The notes beneath the pieces were generated by a model that was given only the letters and a program-made list of their open reading frames with translations, made no database searches and was not told the origin of the DNA. DNA of 64,000 nucleotides. It comes from Streptomyces sp. AC550_RSS872. Lineage in GTDB: Bacteria; Actinomycetota; Actinomycetes; Streptomycetales; Streptomycetaceae. Of the stretch, positions 1 to 6,845 are shown in pieces (position 1 is the stretch's first letter; every line of letters begins with the position of its first letter). The stretch is from contig NZ_JAGMUL010000062.1 in NCBI RefSeq assembly GCF_019049285.1, forward strand, positions 1 to 64,000, in the 5' to 3' direction. The translations under genes were made by a program, and so were the position numbers.

Positions 1-2
1 TC

Positions 3-797
3 CCGCCCCCTATCTCCGTCCGCCCCGCCCCCAGCCCCCTCCGCCCCCTCCGCTACGAGCTCCGTCGCGCCGTCGGTGTCGGCACGAGCTTCGCCACCGG
101 TGCCGCCGTGCTCGTGCTGTCCGCCCTCACCGCGGTACTGCTGGCACGCGTCGGGCACACGCCGCAGCACCGGCTGATGGCGGCGTGGCCGCAGCAGCTG
201 CCGCTGCCGCCCGCGGCGATCGGTGCCGGGCTGCTCGGTGCGGTCGCGTTCGGCGACGAGTTCCGCCACCCCGCCCTGGCCGCGGATCGCGGCACCGTCC
301 CTCGACGGCTGGGGCTGCTGGCCGCGAAACTCCTCGTCGCCTCCGCCACCGCGCTGGTGCTGGCCGTCCTCACCGTGGGCTGCGACACCGAAGTGCTCTA
401 TCTCGTCTACGGACCGGAGCTCGCGGAAGTTCCCGCCGACTGGCTTGCGATGAGCGCGAGTTGGATCGGGCTCGTGGTCGGCTGTGCCTGGGCCGGCGTG
501 CTCGCCGCGGGGCTGTTCCGGTCCACCGCGGCCGGGCTCGCGGCGGTGGTCGCCGTACCCGTCGTCGTCGTACCACTCGTACAGAAGGCCTTCGAAGGAC
601 CGTCTGTGCGAACGGCGGCCGGGTTTCCGCTGCGGCTGCGGGAGCTGTTGCTGTCGCAGTGGCCGTTCGGGGGCGAGCGCTATCTGGAGGCCGCCGCGCG
701 CGTGGTAGCCCAACCCGTCGGCGGCGCCCTGACGTTGTCGCTCACCGCCCTGCTCTGCGCCTTTGTCCTCACGACCCTGCGGAGCCGGGTCAGATGA
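3..797 (+). CDS. Integral membrane protein, probable ABC-2-type permease, 5' end outside window
   Basis: The frame is open from the first bases and ends at TGA 797, so the true start lies upstream. The visible 264 residues hold several hydrophobic helices (around residues 31-50, 64-82, 104-126, 148-186 and 237-256 of the visible part) separated by short Arg-rich loops, with a basic stretch before the first helix. This pattern is common in Streptomyces ABC-2-type permeases that follow an ATPase gene, but neither the ATPase nor a diagnostic motif is visible, so the transport role is inference. There is no substrate information. It lies on the same strand as whiH with a gap of about 160 bases. 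Confidence 0.6.
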   Translation, partial: PPPISVRPAPSPLRPLRYELRRAVGVGTSFATGAAVLVLSALTAVLLARVGHTPQHRLMAAWPQQLPLPPAAIGAGLLGAVAFGDEFRHPALAADRGTVPRRLGLLAAKLLVASATALVLAVLTVGCDTEVLYLVYGPELAEVPADWLAMSASWIGLVVGCAWAGVLAAGLFRSTAAGLAAVVAVPVVVVPLVQKAFEGPSVRTAAGFPLRLRELLLSQWPFGGERYLEAAARVVAQPVGGALTLSLTALLCAFVLTTLRSRVR

Positions 798-841
798 CGG
801 CCGTCCCTGCCGCTCCCGGTCCCGTCGTGCGCACAACTCCC

Positions 842-868
842 CGGGGAAAGCCCATTTCTTTCCGATAA
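842..868 (+). promoter_or_regulatory. Candidate sigma-WhiG promoter of whiH
   Basis: The octamer at 861-868, TCCGATAA, matches seven of eight positions of the sigma-WhiG -10 consensus GCCGATAA. It lies about 92 bases upstream of the whiH start. The matching -35 (TAAA with a 15-base spacer) is poor; only a GAAA at 846-849 with too short a spacing is seen. Known biology supports it, since whiH of S. coelicolor is transcribed by sigma-WhiG. Confidence 0.4.
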
Positions 869-960
869 GGCGTCAATTGCGACGGGGTGAGCGATCACCC
901 TTTCGTGTGCTTTTCACCAAAGACCTCAAGGGAGTTGAGGAGGGCGCCGACAAAGGATCC

Positions 961-1848
961 GTGAGTACCCTTGCGCACACCATGATGACCGCCGCCCGCG
1001 CCGCCGACTCCGGTCTCGCCGGCCCGGGCGATCTCGACCGCTACCCCTACGCCGAGGCCACCGTCGCCGACCGCGTCGGAGCCCCTGCCTGGGACGGCGG
1101 GGAGCCGGAACTGGGCCGTGTGGGCCGCCGCGCCGCGGGCAGCCGCGGACGCGGGCTGCACGGCCAACTCGTCCAGCAGCTGGGCCAGATGATCGTCTCG
1201 GGCGACCTGGGCGCCGACCGCCCGCTCGTCCCCGAGGAGATCGGCCAGCGCTTCGAGGTCTCCCGCACCGTCGTCCGCGAGTCGCTCCGTGTCCTGGAGG
1301 CCAAGGGCCTGGTCAGCGCCCGTCCGAACGTCGGCACGCGCGTGCGTCCCGTCAGCGACTGGAACCTCCTCGACCCGGACATCATCGAGTGGCGGGCCTT
1401 CGGCCCGCAGCGCGATGACCAGCGCCGGGAGCTGAGTGAGCTGCGCTGGACGATCGAGCCGCTGGCCGCCCGCCTCGCCGCCGGGCACGGGCGCGACGAC
1501 GTCCAGCAGCGGCTCGGCGACATGGTCGAGATCATGAGCCACGCGATGGGCCAGGGCGACGTTCTCACGTTCTCCCGCGCCGACGCCGAGTTCCACTCGC
1601 TGCTCATCCAGGTCGCCGGCAACCGCATGCTGGAGCACCTGTCGGGGATCGTCTCGGCCGCCCTCCAGGTCTCCGGCGGCCCTGTGACCGGCTGTGACCG
1701 GCCGAACGACACGTCGCTGGCGCAGCACAGCAGGATCGTCGACGCCCTCGCCGCCGGCGACGGCGCGGCCGCCGAGGCTGCCATGCGTCAACTGCTCACC
1801 GTCCATCCTGAGGTCGAGCGCGTGGTGCCCGCCCCCCGCGAGCACTGA
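961..1848 (+). CDS. whiH: Sporulation regulator WhiH, GntR/FadR family
   Basis: A 295-residue GntR-type repressor needed for sporulation septation in aerial hyphae of Streptomyces. The winged helix-turn-helix lies around residues 62-125 (with the PEEIGQRFEVSRTVVRESL recognition segment), followed by a FadR-type all-helical effector domain with conserved Asp/His positions (DAEFHSLL, and HSRIVDAL near the C-terminus). The GTG at 961 is chosen because AAAGGA precedes it at 952-957 and it gives the length expected for WhiH; the frame is open further upstream but without a better start. The gene sits directly before hrdB, as in S. coelicolor, and is insulated from it by a strong hairpin. The effector ligand is unknown in the family. 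Confidence 0.93.
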   Translation: MSTLAHTMMTAARAADSGLAGPGDLDRYPYAEATVADRVGAPAWDGGEPELGRVGRRAAGSRGRGLHGQLVQQLGQMIVSGDLGADRPLVPEEIGQRFEVSRTVVRESLRVLEAKGLVSARPNVGTRVRPVSDWNLLDPDIIEWRAFGPQRDDQRRELSELRWTIEPLAARLAAGHGRDDVQQRLGDMVEIMSHAMGQGDVLTFSRADAEFHSLLIQVAGNRMLEHLSGIVSAALQVSGGPVTGCDRPNDTSLAQHSRIVDALAAGDGAAAEAAMRQLLTVHPEVERVVPAPREH

Positions 1849-1918
1849 CCGCGCCTCCGGGGGCGTGGCCGGGACTGCCTCCCCCTCCTGTGGCATCTCC
1901 CGGTCTGAGCGCCCTCTC

Positions 1919-1963
1919 CCGTCGGACCCGCAGGATCCAGCACGGATCCTGCGGGTCCGACGG
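1919..1963 (+). terminator. Strong hairpin terminator after whiH
   Basis: A perfect 20-bp inverted repeat (1919-1938 and 1944-1963) with a 5-base loop lies 70 bases after the whiH stop. There is no T-tract, as is usual in Streptomyces. It should isolate whiH from the hrdB promoter region. Confidence 0.85.
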
Positions 1964-2275
1964 TGCGACGAGGCGGTGGAAAAGGCCGTACAGTGCTTGG
2001 TCCAAGCCGCGGGCGACCTGTTCTGTCCGCGTCTGCCTGCTTTTGATCGGTTACGGGATGTGACTCGGGCCACGCAGATTGGGCGTAACGCTCGGGGAAA
2101 CAGCGCGATGACCTAAGAGGTGACAGCCGAGGAGGGAATACGGACGCCGCTCAAGGCGCTGTGCATCTTCCCGGCCCCCGCCCGCACCGTCGGCCCGATC
2201 CCCCGGCCGGTGGTCGGCTCCTGTCCGCCGTGGACGGGGCCGGAAGCCGTTTTTCAACGTTCCGAGAGGTTGTTC
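1964..2275 (+). promoter_or_regulatory. hrdB upstream control region
   Basis: About 310 bases without a gene. GGAAT at 2135-2139 followed after 18 bases by GCT (2158-2160) resembles the sigma-R pattern GGAAT-N18-GTT, with one mismatch in the -10. A TTGATC at 2043-2048 and TTGGGC at 2079-2084 are other -35-like hexamers. Known in the genus: hrdB has a housekeeping-type promoter read by the ECF sigma factor ShbA in S. griseus and a stress-induced sigma-R promoter in S. coelicolor. Which element here is which is inference. Confidence 0.45.
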
Positions 2276-3811
2276 GTGTCGGCCAGCACATCCCGTACGC
2301 TCCCGCCGGAGATCGCCGAGTCCGTCTCTGTCATGGCTCTGATTGAGCGGGGAAAGGCTGAGGGGCAGATCGCCGGCGACGATGTGCGTCGGGCCTTCGA
2401 AGCTGACCAGATTCCGGCCACTCAGTGGAAGAACGTACTGCGCAGCCTCAACCAGATCCTCGAGGAAGAGGGTGTGACGCTGATGGTCAGTGCCGCGGAG
2501 CCCAAGCGCACACGAAAGAGCGTCGCAGCGAAGAGTCCGGCCAAGCGCACCGCCACCAAGACGGTCGCGGCGAAGACGGTGACCACCAAGAAGGCCACCG
2601 CCACCGCCACGCCCGCGGCGCCCGTCGCCGACTCCGCCGTCGAGGACGACGCCCCCGCCAAGAAGGCCGCTGCCAAGAAGACGACGACCGCCAAGAAGGC
2701 GGCCGCGAAGAAGACCGTCGCCAAGAAGACGGCGGCCAAGAAGACCACCGCCAAGAAGGACGACGCCGAGATCCTCGAGGACGAGGTGATCGAGGACGCT
2801 CCCAAGGGCGGCGAGGAGCCCGAGGGCACCGAGAACGCCGGCTTCGTGCTCTCCGACGAGGACGAGGACGACGCCCCCGCGCAGCAGGTCGCGGCGGCCG
2901 GCGCCACCGCCGACCCGGTCAAGGACTACCTCAAGCAGATCGGCAAGGTCCCGCTGCTCAACGCCGAGCAGGAGGTCGAGCTCGCCAAGCGCATCGAGGC
3001 CGGCCTGTTCGCCGAGGACAAGCTGGCCAACGCCGACAAGCTCGCCCCCAAGCTCAAGCGCGAGCTGGAGATCATCGCCGAGGACGGCCGCCGCGCCAAG
3101 AACCACCTGCTGGAGGCCAACCTCCGTCTGGTGGTCTCCCTGGCCAAGCGCTACACCGGCCGCGGCATGCTCTTCCTGGACCTCATCCAGGAGGGCAACC
3201 TCGGTCTGATCCGCGCGGTCGAGAAGTTCGACTACACCAAGGGCTACAAGTTCTCCACGTACGCCACCTGGTGGATCCGTCAGGCGATCACCCGCGCGAT
3301 GGCCGACCAGGCCCGCACCATCCGTATCCCGGTGCACATGGTCGAGGTCATCAACAAGCTCGCGCGCGTCCAGCGCCAGATGCTCCAGGACCTGGGCCGC
3401 GAGCCCACCCCGGAGGAGCTGGCCAAGGAACTCGACATGACCCCCGAGAAGGTCATCGAGGTCCAGAAGTACGGCCGCGAGCCCATCTCGCTGCACACCC
3501 CGCTGGGCGAGGACGGCGACAGCGAGTTCGGTGACCTCATCGAGGACTCCGAGGCCGTCGTCCCGGCCGACGCGGTCAGCTTCACGCTTTTGCAGGAGCA
3601 GCTGCACTCGGTCCTCGACACCCTGTCCGAGCGCGAGGCGGGCGTCGTCTCGATGCGCTTCGGTCTCACCGACGGTCAGCCGAAGACCCTCGACGAGATC
3701 GGCAAGGTGTACGGCGTGACGCGCGAGCGCATCCGCCAGATCGAGTCCAAGACCATGTCGAAGCTGCGTCACCCGTCGCGGTCCCAGGTGCTGCGCGACT
3801 ACCTGGACTGA
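2276..3811 (+). CDS. hrdB: Principal (group 1) RNA polymerase sigma factor HrdB
   Basis: The essential housekeeping sigma factor, 511 residues. An N-terminal domain (residues 1-75) is followed by a long Lys/Ala/Thr-rich linker (about 75-165, many KKTAAKK-like units), an acidic segment (165-205), then region 1.2 (DPVKDYLKQIGKVPLL), region 2 with the -10-binding YATWWIRQAI segment, region 3 and region 4 with the -35-reading helix-turn-helix GVTRERIRQIE and the C-terminal LRDYLD. Start GTG 2276 is preceded by GAGAGG at 2264-2269 and yields exactly the S. coelicolor HrdB length; the open frame back to 2120 is not needed. It is monocistronic, flanked by terminators on both sides. Confidence 0.98.
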   Translation: MSASTSRTLPPEIAESVSVMALIERGKAEGQIAGDDVRRAFEADQIPATQWKNVLRSLNQILEEEGVTLMVSAAEPKRTRKSVAAKSPAKRTATKTVAAKTVTTKKATATATPAAPVADSAVEDDAPAKKAAAKKTTTAKKAAAKKTVAKKTAAKKTTAKKDDAEILEDEVIEDAPKGGEEPEGTENAGFVLSDEDEDDAPAQQVAAAGATADPVKDYLKQIGKVPLLNAEQEVELAKRIEAGLFAEDKLANADKLAPKLKRELEIIAEDGRRAKNHLLEANLRLVVSLAKRYTGRGMLFLDLIQEGNLGLIRAVEKFDYTKGYKFSTYATWWIRQAITRAMADQARTIRIPVHMVEVINKLARVQRQMLQDLGREPTPEELAKELDMTPEKVIEVQKYGREPISLHTPLGEDGDSEFGDLIEDSEAVVPADAVSFTLLQEQLHSVLDTLSEREAGVVSMRFGLTDGQPKTLDEIGKVYGVTRERIRQIESKTMSKLRHPSRSQVLRDYLD

Positions 3812-3826
3812 GCCAGATCCAATCCG

Positions 3827-3866
3827 GCGCCCCTGACCTGCTGCTTTGCAGGTCAGGGGCGCTTTG
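3827..3866 (+). terminator. Intrinsic terminator of hrdB
   Basis: A perfect 15-bp stem (3827-3841 with 3848-3862), a 6-base loop TGCTTT, and a short TTT tail lie 15 bases past the hrdB stop. Confidence 0.9.
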
Positions 3867-4024
3867 GTGTGTCGGTGCTCCGGGATACCGGACGCATGGG
3901 CCGGCCGGGACTCGTCTCCAGGTACGGGGAGACGAAGACGATCTCCGGTTCGTGTCCGGTGTCGAAGCCCGTGGACTGGGTCAGCGCGAAGTGGAACCCC
4001 TTGACCTCGGGGGCCCGTCGGCAC
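3853..4024 (-). pseudogene. Remnant of a hypothetical gene, C-terminal part only
   Basis: On the minus strand about 57 codons ending in TGA (3853-3855) have the strong G/C third-base preference of real Streptomyces genes and read as a globular segment (VKGFHFALTQSTGF then EIVFVSPYLE). Upstream of about 4024 the frame turns into low-quality sequence that lies opposite a fabI fragment, so the gene has lost its 5' end. The stop lies inside the hrdB terminator. I do not recognise the family. Confidence 0.35.
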
Positions 4025-4044
4025 GGATCCACCTGCGCAAATAG

Positions 4045-4342
4045 GACGCGCACGGCAGGTCCAGCCTGGTGCGGCGCATCGCGCAACGCCTGCCCGAATC
4101 GCCCCCGGTGATCGAGCTGGACGTCACCGGCACCGCCCGGCTCGCCACGCTCGCCGACCGGGTGGGGGAGCACGTGGACGGCCTGGAACGGGGCCTTGCA
4201 CTCGATCGGGTACGCCCTACTGTCCGCCCTCGGCGGCAACTTCCTGTCGACGCCGTGGGAGGACGTAGCGACCGCGGTCCACGTCTCGGCGTACTCGCTC
4301 AAGTCCCTCACCACGGCGGTGCTTCCGCTCATGGGCTGCTCA
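4045..4342 (+). pseudogene. Fragment of enoyl-ACP reductase (FabI), frameshifted
   Basis: Two adjacent frames read as consecutive parts of FabI. Around 4057-4190 the frame gives SSLVRRIAQRLPE, then PPVIELDVT and LADRVGEHVDGL, as in the second beta-alpha unit of the Rossmann fold. From about 4196 another frame gives MHSIGYALLSALGGNFL, then TPWEDVATAVHVSAYSL, matching the FabI VHSIGFAP block that follows. A frameshift lies near 4190. The nucleotide-binding N-terminus and the catalytic YxxxxxxK part are missing, so this is a dead internal fragment of about 100 codons. Fatty-acid synthesis must use a copy elsewhere. Confidence 0.7.
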
Positions 4343-4481
4343 CCCCGGAAGCAGCATCCTGAACCGGGTCGGCAGGGCTGGCCGAAAAAACCGGATATCG
4401 GACGGGAACCGCCCAGGACAATGACGTTCGAACTTTCGCACAAGGGGGCTTGTCATTCTCTATCTGATTCTCGCTTGTGAC

Positions 4482-5038
4482 GTGCTGTTCTGGGTCTTCC
4501 TCGTCGGCGGCCTGGCGGCGCGCTACGCCGCCGGCTGGCGGCTCCTGGGCGGTGCACTGCTGCTCTGCGTCCCGCTGATCGACGTCGTGTTCCTGACCGC
4601 CACCGTCCTCAGCGTCCGGGACGGCGCGGAGCCGACTGTCTGGCACGGCCTGTCAGCGGCCTACCTCGGCATCACCGTGGTGTACGGCCACCGCACCGTG
4701 CGCTGGGCCGACGCGAAGTTCGCGCACCGCTTCGGCGGCGATGCCCCTGCGCCGCCCCCCAATCTCTACGGCCGCGCGGCCGTGGTGGACGCGTGGAAGT
4801 CCTGGTTCAGGTTCCTGCCGCCTACGCGATCAGCGTCGGCATGATCTTCGGCCTGGTGGTGCTGGTCGGTGGCCTGGACGAGGGTGCCCCGCTGCTGGTC
4901 TGGCTCAACCCGCTCACCAAGGTCCTCGTGTACAGCCTGATCTGGCCGGTGGTGACCACCCTCTGGCCCGGCAAGGCGCCGGATCCGGTGCCGGACAAGG
5001 CCGGCGGGGCCGCTGAGCCGGCCTCGCACCGGCGGTGA
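4482..5038 (+). pseudogene. Frameshifted integral membrane protein
   Basis: Two overlapping frames make one plausible membrane protein. The first (4482-4844) has hydrophobic helices (FWVFLVGGLAARYAAG, LLLCVPLIDVVFLTATVL) and ends in a non-hydrophobic tail. The second (from about 4793 to TGA 5038) continues with AAYAISVGMIFGLVVLVGG and VYSLIWPVVTTLW. The join lies near 4800-4825, indicating a frameshift or sequencing error. The first frame also reads upstream of GTG 4482 as a further hydrophobic run (ILYLILACDV) lacking a start codon, so the 5' end may be damaged too. Function unknown. If the shift is an assembly error this would be an intact protein of about 190 residues. Confidence 0.5.
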
Positions 5039-5089
5039 CGTGCCCCTGAGCGCACTGCCTCGACCAGGTCGCACGCATTCGACACCCAG

Positions 5090-5118
5090 GGCCCGGTCTC
5101 CCGAGTGGGGACCGGGCC
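5090..5118 (+). terminator. Hairpin terminator
   Basis: A 12-bp stem (5090-5101 with 5107-5118, one G-T pair) and a 5-base loop followed by TT, before the trypsin gene. Confidence 0.7.
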
Positions 5119-5200
5119 TTCGCGCTGTCGCGCGGGTGCGGGGTGCGGCGGGCTGAATCACTCTGGGTGTCCCATGACCACTCCAGAGTGAGGAGCGTGC

Positions 5201-6067
5201 ATGCGTCGTCCTTCTATCCGGGCCCTGGCCCGGCCGCTGGTCCTGGCGGCAGCGGCAACTGCCATACCGTTGGCGTCGGCCGCCCCGGCGGCGGCCGACA
5301 GCGTCGTCGTCGGCGGGTTCCCGGTCGATGTGTCCGACAGTCCGTGGACCGTGGCGCTGGCCAGCCGTGACCGGTTCGGGGGTACGCGGGCCGGTCAGTT
5401 CTGCGTCGGTGTGGCGATCAGCCGGTCCACGGTGCTCACCGCCGCTCACTGCCTGAGCAAGGAGGTCCTCGGGGCGGCACCGCAACAGGTGCGCGACCTC
5501 AGTGTCATCACGGGCCGTACGGATCTGCTGTCCGGCCGGGGCCAGGAGATCCGGGTCCGCGGCAGCTGGGTAAACCCGGCCTATGACGGCGTGACCAACG
5601 CGGGGGACTTCGCTGTGCTCTCCCTCGCACAGCAACTTCCCGCGAGCGCGGTCATCGGGATGGCGCGTGCCGGCGATCCCGCCTATCTGCCCGGGACTCC
5701 CGCCCTGGTCTATGGCTGGGGGGACGTCACGGGGGCCGGCGACTACCCACGCAGCCTGCGGGCGGCACGCGTGCACGTACTGCCCGACGCCCTGTGCAGG
5801 CAGGCGTATCCGGGCAGTGGTGAAGGCAGGTACATGCCGGCCAGCATGGTCTGTGCCGGGGAACAGGAGGGAGGCCGGGACGCCTGTCAGGGGGACAGCG
5901 GAGGTCCCCTGGTCGCTCGGGGGCGACTGATCGGGCTCGTGTCCTGGGGCACCGGCTGCGGTCGCGCGGGCAATCCCGGCGTCTACACGCGGGTGTCCGA
6001 GGTCCTGCGGACCATGGGGTGGCGGGCCGCGGTGCGCGGCACCGTGCCGACGGCTGACGGAGGCTGA
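5201..6067 (+). CDS. Secreted trypsin-like serine protease (S1A)
   Basis: A 288-residue exported protease. Residues 1-33 form a signal peptide (Arg-rich start, Ala/Leu-rich core, cleavage near APAAADS), and VVGGF marks the usual zymogen activation point. The catalytic triad is His83 (LTAAHC), Asp136 (AGDFAVL) and Ser233 (GDSGGPL). Asp227 six residues before the serine (DACQGDSGG) is the trypsin S1-pocket residue, predicting cleavage after Arg/Lys. Four cysteines in the C-terminal half fit the family's disulfides. ATG 5201 follows GTGAGGAG. It is transcribed alone, with hairpins on both sides. Confidence 0.93.
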   Translation: MRRPSIRALARPLVLAAAATAIPLASAAPAAADSVVVGGFPVDVSDSPWTVALASRDRFGGTRAGQFCVGVAISRSTVLTAAHCLSKEVLGAAPQQVRDLSVITGRTDLLSGRGQEIRVRGSWVNPAYDGVTNAGDFAVLSLAQQLPASAVIGMARAGDPAYLPGTPALVYGWGDVTGAGDYPRSLRAARVHVLPDALCRQAYPGSGEGRYMPASMVCAGEQEGGRDACQGDSGGPLVARGRLIGLVSWGTGCGRAGNPGVYTRVSEVLRTMGWRAAVRGTVPTADGG

Positions 6068-6089
6068 AGGCCGCGCGGGATATGAGCGC

Positions 6090-6123
6090 GGGCGGCCGCC
6101 CCTGCTCTCAGGGGCGGCCGCCC
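6090..6123. terminator. Bidirectional hairpin terminator
   Basis: A perfect 15-bp inverted repeat (6090-6104 with 6109-6123) with loop CTCT lies between convergent genes, so it can end transcription from both sides. Confidence 0.88.
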
Positions 6124-6169
6124 GTCGACCGGCCTGTGCCGGAAGCTGGCTCGTCGTTAATGCGAGGTG

Positions 6170-6400
6170 TCAGCGCTCTTCTTCGGACGCCGAAACGGGA
6201 ACGGACGTCAGCCGCTCCGTCTCGTCCTGTATCTCAGCGGCGATCTTCTTGAGTTCCGGCTCGAACTTGCGACCGTGGTGGGCGCAGAAGAGCAGCTCTC
6301 CGCCGCTGAGCAGGACGACGCGCACGTACGCCTGGGCGCCGCAACGGTCGCAGCGGTCAGCGGCCGTCAGCGGGCTCGCGGGGGTCAGAACAGTAGTCAC
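6170..6400 (-). CDS. Small zinc-ribbon-like protein, DUF7455 family
   Basis: A 76-residue protein. CDRCGAQA near residue 17 and FCAHHG near residue 39 give a CxxC plus C-x-x-H arrangement that could bind one zinc ion; the rest is helical and charged, ending EEER. Such proteins are conserved in actinobacteria, commonly next to topoisomerase or sigma-factor genes. The exact role is unknown. It is divergent from parE across a 445-base gap and convergent with the trypsin gene. Confidence 0.8.
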   Translation of the reverse strand: MTTVLTPASPLTAADRCDRCGAQAYVRVVLLSGGELLFCAHHGRKFEPELKKIAAEIQDETERLTSVPVSASEEER

Positions 6401-6845
6401 GTCGCCTCTTCTCTAGCTCGACGAGCTGTCGTACCAGGGTCAACATCCAACCAGCCCCAAAACGTTCCCGCTCGTGGCTTCACCCAGAGAGAAATTTTTT
6501 CGGGGGCGGCCGGCTGCTGCCGGCTTGGCGGCGAATGTGCCGTATTGCGTCGGTGTCTTGCTTACGGTTTCGCGCTGTCGGTCAAGGTCGGTCCTTCCGG
6601 CTGGCTTGCCGGTTTGTTCATGAGGACGTGCCCGGAGCCTAAATGGTTCATGCCTGGAAGGGAACGTGATATGTACTTCACCCCATCGAGGGATCGAACA
6701 TGTATGCGATCCTGGACTACTCTGTGTTTCGCACGAGGGTGGCGTTACAACGGCTCTACCAGGCCTCGGTACCCTCTTGACGGCGACCGAAGCCGCGCCC
6801 CTACCCAACAGGGCGCCACCTGAAATTCAGCGAGGAGCGAACCGC
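6401..6845. other. Intergenic control region between DUF7455 gene and parE
   Basis: No convincing ORF. TTGACG at 6777-6782 is a good -35 candidate for parE, but the -10 about 17 bases on (CCTACC) is weak. A sequence at 6694-6709, TCGAACATGTATGCGA, has one good half of a LexA (SOS) box and a poor second half. Confidence 0.4.

Noticed and set aside
2051..4024. 657-codon minus-strand open frame across hrdB
   Set aside because: It is the reverse of the hrdB coding sequence; composition (runs of Leu/Gly) is an artefact of Lys/Ala codons and high GC.
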